From Petrolisthes cinctipes (Eukaryota > Arthropoda > Malacostraca > Decapoda > Porcellanidae), in assembly GCA_033782935.1 (NCBI GenBank), contig JAWQEG010003807.1, positions 10,001 through 74,000 of the forward strand: 64,000 nucleotides of DNA. Reading direction: 5' to 3'. A program made the position numbers and the translations under genes. The notes below the pieces were generated by a model that was given only the letters and a program-made list of their open reading frames with translations, was not told where the DNA came from and ran no database searches. Below, one piece after another: positions 29,901 to 42,700 of this stretch; the stretch's first letter is position 1; every line of letters begins with the position of its first letter.

Positions 29901-32900
29901 TGGCTCATTTCATTTGGTACAGTATTATGTCCCTCTGTTTGTCTTTCTGATATTTTATTTTTCTTCCTGGGATTGGAGCACCCCAGCCCTCTGAAAAATG
30001 GGATTATAGATATAGATTGATTGATATTAGGTGCCGCAACAGCGAAGTCATATAGCACCAGAGAAAGGTGATAGAGAGGTGTGACAGGAAGCAGGAAGGA
30101 AATAAAAGGAGAGAGAGATAGAGAGTCTAGAGAGAGAGAAAATAAATAATAATCCTGAAAAATGGGAAATGGAATCTTGAAGAGGTGGATGAATACAGTG
30201 TATTTTGTGTCTTTTTGCAGTATAACACAAGAGGGAGTGCAGGGTCACACCACAGTAACAGTAACAGCAGTTCAACATAACAGGGTCACAGCAGTTCTGG
30301 GAGTTGAACATAGAGAAAAGAAGCTACATCATGTTTCCACCAAACAAGGTAAGGTTAGAGAGATACAGTTCTGGTACAGTTGGACACATGAATGAATGGG
30401 TGATACAGCCCAGGTGAAAGATACTTGTCCCATTTGAGTAACCAGTGTCTATTATCAGGTAGTTGCTTTTTATTACCATCCTCAATACTGACTTCTGCCC
30501 CTCCTAATTACCAACCTAACCTAACCTAACCCACCTAACCTAACCTAACTTAACCTAACCTAACCTAACCTAACCCACCTAATCTAACCCTACCCACCTA
30601 ACCTAACCCAACCCACCTAACCTAACCTAATCAGTGTCTATTATGAGGTAGTTGCTTTTTAATACCATCCTCAATACTGACTTCTGCTCCTGATGTCTCC
30701 TGTTTGGCACTAAGGAACTTGATATTGGCAGAAATGGACCATCTTTCACTTGGGCTGTACCACCCATTCATTCATGTGTCCAACTGTACCGTCATTCACT
30801 AATATCAACAGTACTACAGTATATCAAATTTTGTATACAATATGTTTTACAATTTTACTCTTTCTTATATAAACATAGTATAGTTTAAGGTGGTAATTCT
30901 TTTTTGGTACATTGGAGTGCCTTGATTCCTCCAAAGTATGCCAGGAAACAGGACTATATGAACAAAAATAATGGTGTTCTGTTGCTTGGAATAGTTTGGA
31001 GGATTCATTTGCTCCAGATTTACTAACACAAAATTTCTCCCTTAAGATAGCCTGACAAAATATTTTTTGATATAGTTATGTGGTGGTGGAGTTAATTTAA
31101 ACTGTGTAAGAGATATAAAGTTGTGAGGCTGACATGGATTCACACCTACTCTGTTACAGATGTTTCTTTGAAAGACATAATGTATATATGAACCTCTTTA
31201 ATATTTATTCAGATACCTCAAGAACCAGACTAGCTCCCTGATTTACATATATTTACTATACAGTACTATAAGCTCTTTCACATTTTTATGCTATAGAGAA
31301 TCCAGTTGCTGAGGTTGCTGTTGCATCACCTGATGAGCCGCCCACCAAGATCCTACGTGAGGATAAAGATAAAAGTGAAAAAGAGAAGAGGAAGGATAGG
31401 AGAGAAGATGACGTCATGGTATGGGAAGTAGATAATACTGTTATAGGGTGTGAACTTACTGTTGTAAATAATTCATGGTATGGGAAGTAGATAATACAGT
31501 TATAGGGTGTGGACTTACTGTTGTTAATAATTCATGGTATGGGAAGTAGATAATACAGTTATAGGGTGTGGACTTACTGTTGTAAATAATTCATTTCACA
31601 GCATGTTGCATTGGTGTTTGTCATTGGAAGATTATTTTGTATATAAAAATAGATAATACCTATAATGAACACAAAAAATTATAGATTTATAATAGAAATT
31701 ATCATTATCACCTTCATCAAGCACACATTTTAAGGAATCCATTCCTGCCCAAAAATATACAATACAAAGAGTAAAGTAAAGATGTAAAGAAGTGGGTCAT
31801 TCTAATATTCATTCCCCATTCAGTCACAAAAACTTTAGATTGCTTAGAACTTTAGATATACTAATCATCATCATCAGTACCTCATATAACTTTTTTCAAG
31901 GAGTGGGAGAAATTAACCATTCAATGACTAAGTGGCTCAAATTGAAGATTACTGGTATTTAACCTTTAAAGCTGTGGAATATGTGCTTGTGTCTACTCTT
32001 CAGCACGGGCATATTTTACACAATGTAAACAATCCTTTGGTGGCTAGCAATTTATAAACCATTAAACCTACATGAATAAATGTTATTGAAGTACAAACCC
32101 TTAGCTGTGTCCTGATATACTTGTAAAGACTATATGGACATCTGTAGGATGAGTAACTAGTTCAGAATAATCACCAATCAAAGCACACTTTTACACTCCT
32201 TTGACAATACATTCCATCATCACACACTTAGCATGTTGGCTAGACAGAGTAAGGGTTGGACCAAGAGAAGGCAGGGACTTGTGGCTTGGTGACCACCCAA
32301 GGCTGCTCTCTACTCTCAGATAATTAAACTACTGTAGTTGGGAGTCTCACAAATATAAAAATTGTGTTGACGATAAGTTGTCAGATGCTTTCACCACCAG
32401 TTGTTTGTCGACAACGCGGTCTAAGGGTTGACACTCTTATAACTTTGTGCATATCATTTTCATGAATTCCTTGTACAGCCACAATCCAATATCCACCGAC
32501 ACTTTCCTTCCATCGTAGTACTAAATATTCGTTGTTACGAACCTTTGATATCATAATGGTGTATACGAATTCCTGAGGCCGACTGTACATGATAAGCAAC
32601 GAGTGGAAGAGATATTTTAGTAGTGTATGTTAGGGCTGGTATGTTGGTTGTAACCCGACAGTCTATGGGTCGATTCCACAGTGGTATTGGTTTGTTAGCT
32701 TCCCAACCAACCACACTTGTAAGGCTTCATTATTTTCCAAAAGCTGAGTATCCACATTCACAAAATCTATCCAACTGTTAGATAATGATGATCACTGCAT
32801 AGTTTACTCACCAAATTCATTAAATAATTCACCCATAAGTCATTTACACGGCTAACATTCTTTTGTTTGCGTGCTTACAAACCACAACGAACGACTGTGA

Positions 32901-35900
32901 AACTGACCCTATGAAGTGGCTCCTTTCATCAAAACTAACTAAGTAAAGGGAATTTTGTGATGATTGATGCAAGTACAGCCGACGGTAAATATCCTGTCGC
33001 CAAGCCATAAAGTAATTATGGAAATAATTATAGGCTTCACAGGCTCCAAAACAAAAAAATAAGAGAAGTTTATTATTATTTTCCCCGTGAATAGTGTAAT
33101 TCTGTATTGGTGAATGTATTGTGAGATGATTAATTAGCCTTTATGTTAATCTTCAAGAGGCCCTTAGTGAGGCACACAGGACATTTGCCACCGACTGTAC
33201 TTGCAGAGGTGAGTTAGTTGAGAATTTCTTGGGCTGCTTGAAAGGGGAAGAAAGTGTGTGTGTAATTGTGACCCATTTTACTATAGGGGTCTCTGGTGGC
33301 TATCATTTCCTGGATTTATATTGTACCAAGTTTTTTTTTTTTTTTTCCAACAGAGCTTATTATCAGCCCAGAGTATAAGAGAGCGTGAAACCAAAAAAGT
33401 AGGAGAGGAGATCATGGAACTGTTAAGTAAACCTACTGCCAAGGAACAAAGTATTGCTCAACGCTTTAGGTCTCAAGGAGGTAAGTGTATTGTTATAGGC
33501 TTGTTATTTTATCAAGTTAGGTTCACTATGCCACTCCTCATTTCCTATAAGGGGGTGTGGGAGTAGGGGGACAGGCTTGGGGGGGTTTTGGGGGGTGCAG
33601 GAGTAGGGGACAGGCTTGGGGGGAGAAGTAGGGGGACAGGCTTGGGGGGAGGGTTAGGGAGGTGCGGGAGTAGGGGACAGGCTTGGGTTGGGTAGAAAGC
33701 TTGTCCCCTATTCCTGCACCCCCCCCCCCAAGCCTGTCCCCTAGTCCCGCACCCCCCTAACCCCCCCCAAGCCTGTCCCCTACTTCCGCACCCCCCCCCA
33801 AAGCCTGTCCCCCTATTCCCACATCCACTTAAACTATTACACACTAGAATATTTAAGTGACAGTCTTATACCGATGGTTTCATAAATGTTAAAATTTGAA
33901 AACAGTAGAATTGTACATATGTTTGTTGTCCTCTTTTAATATGCAAGATTATTTACTGTACTGTAATTGAAATAAATGACTATAATGAATGAGTGAGGTA
34001 ATGAAAAGCAGAAAAAAATTTACTGTAGGACCACAATATCCTAAATTTGTAGCTGGTGGTTGTTTTATTTGTTCATAGGAGCCAAAGTGCAGGAGTTTTG
34101 TCCACACGGCACCAAGGAAGAATGTGAGAGGGCCACTAAAGGAGGACTACAGTGTGGCAGACTTCACTTTCGTAAGATCATCCAGAAGCATACTGATGAA
34201 TCTCTTGGTGACTGTTCCTTCCTCAACACCTGCTTCCACATGGACACTTGTCGGTAATGTTGATATTGCACACTTGCTGCTTACAAACTCATTAGTCAAT
34301 GCCATAAATACAAGTCACAGACACCTTAAACAAAACACTGTACACAGAGTCTTTTTAACAATGTTTTCCAGTTGCTTCTTCAAATCTTGAATAAAAAGTA
34401 ATAGTTGTGAAAACTTCACATATTGTGTTTGAGAGTACTTCACCATTCCTCTAACTCTTCTTCATGAAATAGGCAAAGCTAAATAACATAAATAATTACA
34501 GTACTGTTTCAGTTTTATTTATTACACCATATCCTTGACAGTAGTAAGTAGATACAACTGATTTTACAGCCATTTCAAATGTTTGAGTGATGCTTCCTTA
34601 CCATTTTAATTCCTCTGTCACTTTTGTATTCATATGTTTTGTTTTTGGATATGTACATTAAGATCATAGAATATGCTATAATGATGACCAACTGAAGAGT
34701 CAGGAGTTATAGGTAGTATTTTCCAAACATTATGGAGCCAATTAAAAAACTGTAGACACATCACAATTAGTAGTTATATAAGACAAAGTTTCCCAGAACA
34801 CGTGGGATTGCAAGAGGCTGCTGGCTTTATTTTACCTATCTTCATTTTCCCTGGCACCTTATATATATATAGAGGAAGACTCAGTCAATGTCTAACTCCA
34901 AGCATAGGAGTCACTGACAAAATTGAAAATGACGATATTAATTTTTTGTAATAAATACCATTAGCCTATGCACCTAGCTAATATGATGAACATACTGTAC
35001 TGTATGGTGAAATGTAGTGTTTGATAAAATTGGCAAGTCTCATAAGAAGAATTTTCTGATAATGGTATTGAATGGCCAATATTTTTTAACAGAAACTCAG
35101 AATTTCTTAATATCAGAAACTATTTGAACTCAGGTTTGCTGGATTAAATTAAATTTAACAGGGATCGGGGGGTTGAGATGTGAAGTGTGTGTGTGTGCGG
35201 GGGGAGGGGGAGGGTAGTTCTATATGGGGGCATTTTGTTTGGGAGGATGGGCTTGGTATATGTATGTATGTATGTAATGAGTGTGTGCATTACTTGGTAC
35301 AGATATGTTCACTATGAGGTGGACTATACTGGTGTTAGTGAACAACAAGATCAACCTTCCTCCCTACTCGTTCCAATGGTCCGGCCTCGCCCTGATGAAC
35401 GTACCATCCTCTTCCCTCCCCAATGGATTCAGTGTGACCTTAGATTCCTCGACATGTCTATATTAGGTAAGTGAAGTAAGTGGTTTGTTACAGTCGGCGG
35501 TCAAAAGTCGTATCGCCTCATTTTCAGCGTTTGTTGAAGGATAACATAAAGGATAATCAAGGAACAGACACATTCACCATACACAATTACAATATTCCAG
35601 GTGGTAAATTAGTCAATTACTCTTGAGTTTTCATTTTAGGAGCCTGTGAAGCTTATATTTCCATACTAGAAATTCGCTTCCATTTCATGTTGTTGTTGTT
35701 GATGTTCTCCCGGGGCAGAATGGCCTCCTGCCCCACAGACCCCTGGTACACTCTGGTCGCAGTGAAAAAACAAATTAAAATAAAGGAGGGGCTGGCCCTA
35801 TATGCCTGGGCTACCGAAGCACATCCCAAGGAAATGGGACCAGAGCTTACTGGACCAGGGAGTCTGGGGGCCTCCGACCGCCAGGGAGATTGGGGGGAAG

Positions 35901-36702
35901 GCTTTGATCCCACAGCCAGTGCTGTGGGCCCAAGTCCACGTTACCACAAGAGCTACAAGTGGGGCCGTACCTTCCACGAGACCAGCCCTGAAGGGACCAT
36001 AAGAGGGAGGGAGTTTACACTGCTGCATGCAAAGGGAAATGCACCCCCGTGTGCTGGCGGTCCACACAGCAGTGGAAAAAAAAAAAAAAAAAAGGCCTCC
36101 GGTTGCAGTACACCTCACGTGGATTTTTAATCCATGTGGGCAGATCTCGTCAAATCCACTAGAAAGTGACCAGATCCTACAACAATCTTTATTCTAGCCC
36201 TGTGGGGGATAACTAATTTTCACAGAGAATAAAGTCAGCCCCACTGGGCCCTCCATTTCATGTAGTTAGTATTGCCAATATGACCAGATAGCTGCATTCT
36301 CAACCAGTTTTTATTCCAACAACATACATAATTTACCATAAGAGAACTATATCTCTGCATTAAAATTGTATTACAACATCACTATAGCTAATACATACAC
36401 AAGTGGAAAATGAAGCCAACTTATGCTGCCGACTGTACTTCATGACTTGGTAGATGTGGCGAAGTGACTTTTGCCGCTGACTGTACAGTATCTTGCACTT
36501 CCTACTCATATGGTTAGCATTACCAGTTCTTTCTTTGGATGCATTGTTAATATGTGAGTGACCTTTATTGTTCCAAGTGATGTAATGAGTCTGTGTTGAC
36601 AACTATATTATTTCCTACTGATTCCACCAAAGTATTCCTCAACACATCATGTTTATACTTGTACTGTACACTCGTGATACATAATCCCTGACCAGAGACG
36701 AA

Positions 36703-36783
<81 letters not shown>

Positions 36784-39700
36784 GCATTCAAACTCAGCCT
36801 CTATAGTTGTACTGGGTGGGGAAATGAACAATAGCAGGCGATGCAAAGCTTTCTGCTCCTCACACTCTGGTCAGAAATTATGTATCACAAGTGTACCTAG
36901 TTCATGGATATCATATCCCCGTTAAGAATAAGAAGTTTGGCGTAAGTGTCAGCATTATGAGACACTGACATTGTTTTGTGTTACAGGGAAGTTTGCTGTT
37001 ATCATGGCAGACCCACCATGGGATATCTGACATTGTTTTGTGTTACAGGGAAGTTTGCTGTTATCATGGCAGACCCACCATGGGATATCCATATGGAACT
37101 ACCCTATGGTACCATGTCTGATGATGAGATGCGTCAACTCAACATACCCATCATGCAAGATGAGGGACTCATCTTCCTCTGGGTGACTGGGAGGTGAGTA
37201 CTCAGGGGGTAACAGTAGTAAAGATAGATTAACTGAAATATGTGTGGTTAGTAAGGAAAATTAATAGGCAAATATAATAGTAGCATGTCAAACTATAGCC
37301 TTACTGCCCACCATCTTGTTATGATGCACTCAGCCAAGTATCACCTGCATTATTGAGGAGAGAAGGAAGAGTAGGTTGGGGATCTCTTTCTCTTCTTTCT
37401 TCTCCCACTAAGACAATGTTAGCCCTGAGAACTGAACTCTTCCTATTTTAGGGTCCAACAACATTCCTTTCTTGAGATTGGAACCCCTTCCCACACTTTG
37501 GAAAATGGTAATTGATGATGTTAATAATAATAAGGAAATAGTTGTTGTTGTTGTTGTTGAAGTTCCTCAAGGTGTCTGGCCGAGCAGCCCCGAGCTCCTG
37601 AGGAAGGTCATGGTCTGAACCGGGCTTTCCCACAATGCCCTGAGAGAGTGTATGTTGTGTTGTTGGTGAGTGTGGTTGTGTGCGTTGCAGTCTTCAATAA
37701 TGTGTTTAATAGAATGGGGTGCTGTGTTGCATCCCGGACAGACCTCCACAATGGCTTCATCCAGCTTCTTGTGATATGTCAGAAGGGCCAGGTGGTGGCC
37801 ACACCACAGCCTGGCCAGGTGGACTCTGTCCTCATGGGGAAGAGATGATTCAGATGGGTGGATGTCAGAAGGTGGTACATGCAGCTGGGTGTTGTTCTTG
37901 AGTGTTTGGATGGACTGATTAGTGATTGGAGTATGGATGTGTTTCTGGAGATTGGTTTGGGTTGGGCAGGGTGTAAGAGATGATAGTATTTGTGTATGGT
38001 ATCGTGTACTGGGTGTTGTTTTGATGTTTCTTGGCATGTGTGGGTGTTGTGCCATGTAGTGTAGTGGATGGTGTGGGTTTGTGGAGGCTGCAGCAAGTGT
38101 TTGTGTGCCTCTCATGTCAAGATGATCCTTGATTTTGAGGACTTTGGTTTCATAGTGTAGGTGGTCTGTAGGTGTGGTAGCTGTGCAGCCTGTGATTGTC
38201 TTTAGGGCTCTGTTCTGTATGGTTTGAAGGGTGTTGTGATGAGTCTCAGTGAAGTTTGAGGCCCAGGCAGGGCTTGCATAATCCATCACTGATAAAATAT
38301 ATTGTTTGTATACTGTGATTGTGGATTCTTTCTTGTGTCCGAATGTTGTGCTGGCAAGTCTTTGCATGCATTTGTTTTTGATGGCCGTAATATGTTGTTT
38401 GAATATTATGGATGTATTGTATGTTATGCCAAGTATTTTGTGTGTGTGTGTGTGGTATAGGTGTGTTGTTTATGGTGAGGTGCAGTGTTCTGCGTTCCAG
38501 TTGGTGAGAAGGGTGACAGTTGACTTGGTGGGTGCTATTTTAAGTCTGTTTGTCGTGAACCAGGCATTAAGTGTGTTGAGGTAGGGTTGGAGGATGAAAG
38601 TGGCTGTGTCTGCATTTCTGTGTGTACATGTGAGCTTTATGTCGTCTGCGTAGGAGGCTATGTGTATTTGTGGTGCCTGGGGTGTTGGTATGTCGTGCAT
38701 GTATAGGTTGAAAAGGGTGGGTGAGAGTACAGAACCTTGGGGGACACCATTGGTGAAACTTTTAATGTTAGATGACTGACCAGCAAATGTAACATGGGCT
38801 ACTCTTCCTACCAAGAAGGTGTCCAGCCATCTTTTGGTGTTATTATACATGTTTGTGTTGTATATTTTGTTTGTGAGGTTGTGGCATTGGATGGCATCAA
38901 ATGCTTTACTAATGTCCAATGTAACTAGGAGTGTTCTGTGTGGGGGTCTATCTGAGTTGATGCCATCAAAAATTCTTTGTGTGAGGTCTGTAAGAAGAGT
39001 GTTTGTTGAGTGTAGTGGTCTGAAGCCATGTTGTGAAGATGCAAGGGGAATGTGTGGTGTGATTAGCTTAATGATGAGACACTCAGTGATTTTGGAGGGG
39101 GTACAAAGGAGGGTGATGGGATGGTGTGATGAGGGTAGTGTGAGATCTTTGTTGGGTTTGGGGATGGTGATGATGTTTCTGTGTTTCCAGATGTTTGGTA
39201 ATGTGTTGTGTGAGTAACTGTAGTTTGCTATGTTAGTGAGTGTTTGTATGCCTTGTGGTCCAATGCGTTTAAGGTGTATGTTTTTTGTCAGGGCCACAGG
39301 CAGGTGAGTGTTTTAAGTTGTGAATGATGTGATTCGTCTGATGATTTGTGAATGGTACGTAGTCTGGGTCAGTGGGGAAATGTCTCTTACGTCTAATGAT
39401 TTGTCTGTCTTCAGGATGAGGGTGGAGGTGGCTGACATGGGAAAAATGTTGGATGAGTGTGTTGGCTTGTTTGTTGGAGGGTATAGTGTCTGTTGTTGTG
39501 ATGGCTGCATGTAATTGTATAGTGTTGCTGTTGGACAGTGTGATGCTGTTTAGTGTTTTGTAGAGTTTGCTGGTGTTGGTTGTGTGTTGACAAAACTTTG
39601 CCTGTTAAGTGTGTTTTGTTCTTTAATTTTGTTGTTTATTTGTGTATTTAGTGCTTGTATTTGGTTTATTATGTGTTGTGTAAGAGGAGTTGGGGATGTG

Positions 39701-42700
39701 TGTTTAAGTGTGTCTCGTTGTCTGATGAGGTCTTGAATTTCTGTTGTAAAGTTGGGGTTGTGTTTTCTTCTGTTACCTCTAGGGATGTGCTGTTTGTCTG
39801 CATTTTGTATAATTGTATTGAATTTTTTAACAGCTGTGTTAATATTTGTGATGGGTGTACTGTTCAGTGTTTCAATAGTGAAGGCTTCCCAGTTGGCACT
39901 TTTGTAATTTGTGTATGTGTGTCTGTGGCCAACTGGTGAGCAGAAGGATATATGTCAGGAGAGGATGGTTGGAAGAGGGCTTGGTGAGGGATATGAGTGT
40001 GTTGGTGTGGGTTGTTTAATGAAATGAGACTGTCAGTTTGTGCAAGGATTTCAAGCAAGCCCTCTGTCTGTGTCTGGGTTGTTGACATACCAGGCCGATG
40101 TCTTGGCGTTGAAATCACCACCCAGGATGAGGTCAGGTTGGTTGGTGATCTGTTACAGCTGGGGGGAGAAGTTTTGGTGAACTGTTGGGCTGGTTTGAGG
40201 GGGGATGTATAAATTAACTATTGTGATATTAGATGATTTCCCAGTGCGGACTTTGATACCTTGTATTTCTGTGGTGGTGTCGTGGTGAGGGAGGAGGGAT
40301 TTGAGCTCCGCACTGGTTTCTATATAATTTAGGGATTTATGTACCAGGGTGATGAGTCCACCGCCATTTCCGTTGGCCCGGTCCTGTCTGATGGTGGTGA
40401 AATTGGTGAATGTACGTGTTTTGTTTGTGTTGCGTAATTTTGTCTCGTGTAAGATGGCAATGTGTATAATTATTATGTTGTATGATGAAGTGTGTGAGTT
40501 GTTGTTTTTTGGTGTTTATACCGTCTATGTTTAGTTGAAGTATGTTAATGTTGTGTGTGTTGTAAGGGTGGTGGAGGTGGGAGTGATGGAGAGGGTGGTG
40601 GAGGTGGGAGTGATGGAGAGGGTGATGGAGGTGGGAGTGATGGTAAGAGTGATGGAGGTGTGGGTGTTGGTAAGGGTGATGGAGGTGGGAGTGATGGTAA
40701 GGGTGATGGAGGTGGGAGTGGTGGTAAGAGTGATGGAGGTGGGAGTGATGGAGGTGGGAGTGATGGTAAGGGTGATGGAGGTGTGGGTGTTGGTAAGGGT
40801 GATGGAGGTGTGGGTGTTGGTAAGAGTGATGGTAAGGGTGATGGAGAGGGTAGTGATGGAAGAGGTGAGGTCCATGTGTTTGTGTAGTGTTTGATGGATG
40901 GTAAAGTTGTACATAATAAGTGGGTCCAGTTCTTACAGGAGTTGTATTGAATTGAAGCCTTTGTCTGCCTACTTGATGTGATGGGTTTAGAGTATGTCAG
41001 ACATGTGTATTTGTTTGTGGGTTCAGGATTGCTTTCAATGTCTCCGGCCAGAAGGAGAAGCTGAGAAATGACAGCCGCAGAATCATTCCTCGGTGATGAA
41101 AAAATGTGTAGCTGTGTGTGTTGTGTGAGGGTGTGTTATTGTCCGGGTGACCGAAGCCTTTCCCAGGGACGATGTTGTGACTGTTTGGCCCCCATAGCTT
41201 CCTTCCTTGGGAGCCTTGGTTGGGGGGTGGTTCATCAGAAGGAATATTTTTAGGTTTAATGTAACATTTATTTCCCAAATTTGTTTACTGAAGGGTTAAG
41301 AGGGGCTGGGCTGTCTTAGCTGGCTTATTTAAGGGGGTGAGGGAGTAGGGGACAGGCTTGGGGGGGAGTTTGGGGGGTGCAGGAATAGGGGGACAGGCTT
41401 GGGGTGGGTAGAAAACCTGTCCGGACCTATTCCCGCACCCCCCTAACCCCTCCCCCCCCCCCAAGCCTGTCCCCCTACTCCCGCACCCCCCAAAACCCCC
41501 CCAAGCCTGTCCCCTACTCCCGCACCCCCCTAATCCCCCCCCAAGCCTGTCCCCCTATTCCCATACCCCCTTAAGGGAGGACAACCAACTCATTCATTGC
41601 CAGTAATAACACAACAACATGAGTGTAAAACATACTTCAACTCATTCATTGCCAGTAATAACACAACAACATGAGTGTAAAACATGCTTCAACTCATTCA
41701 TTGCCAGTAATAACACAACAACATGAGTGTAAAACATACTTCAACTCATTCATTGCCAGTAATAACACAACAACATGAGTTTAAAACATACTTCAACTCA
41801 TTCATTGCCAGTAATAACACAACAACATGAGTGTAATACATGCTTCAACTCATTCATTGCCAGTAATAACACAACAACATGAGTGTAAAACATACTTCAA
41901 CTCATTCATTGCCAGTAATAACACAACAACATGAGTTTAAAACATACTTCAACTCATTCATTGCCAGTAATAACACAACAACATGAGTGTAAACATGCTT
42001 CAACTCATTCATTGCCAGTAATAACACAACAACATGAGTGTAAAACATACTTCAACTCATTCATTGCCAGTAATAACACAACAACATGAGTGTAAACATA
42101 CTTCAACTCATTCATTGCCAGTAATAACACAACAACATGAGTGTAAAACATACTTCAACTCATTCATTGCCAGTAATAACACAACAACATGAGTGTAAAA
42201 CATACTTCAACTCATTCATTGCCAGTAATAACACAACAACATGAGTGTAAACATGCTTCTTTTGTTAGTTTAGTACTGGTATGATGTATTATGACTGAGA
42301 TAATTACTTGGCTTTCCTTGATGTATTATGACTGAGATAATTACTTGGTTTTCCTTGATGTATTATGACTGAGATAATTACTTGGCTTTCCTTGATGTAT
42401 TATGACTGAGATAATTACTTGGCTTTCCTTGATGTATTATGACTGAGATAATTACTTGGCTTTCCTTGATGTATTATGACTGAGATAATTACTTGGCTTT
42501 CCTTGATGTATTATGACTGAGATAATTACTTGGTTTTCCTTGATGTATTATGACTGAGATAATTACTTGGCTTTCCTTGATGTATTATGACTGAGATAAT
42601 TACTTGGCTTTCCTTGATGTATTATGACTGAGATAATTACTTGGCTTTCCTTGATGTATTATGACTGAGATAATTACTTGGCTTTCCTTGATGTATTATG

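Noticed and set aside
35640..36240. 147-codon + strand frame near an A18 run
   Set aside because: Looks like an interspersed repeat body with an A-rich end inside a TA-ended element; no conserved protein feature.
36987..37030. Using the upstream acceptor for METTL3 exon 8
   Set aside because: It produces a stop immediately after DPPWDI, while the second acceptor keeps the conserved domain intact and matches the family length.
38819..39939. + strand frames at 38.8-39.9 kb
   Set aside because: Opposite-strand shadows of the LINE reverse transcriptase and endonuclease regions.
40535..40914. Gly/Asp/Ser or Thr/Pro repeat protein
   Set aside because: A minisatellite inside a decayed LINE, open in all frames because of composition.
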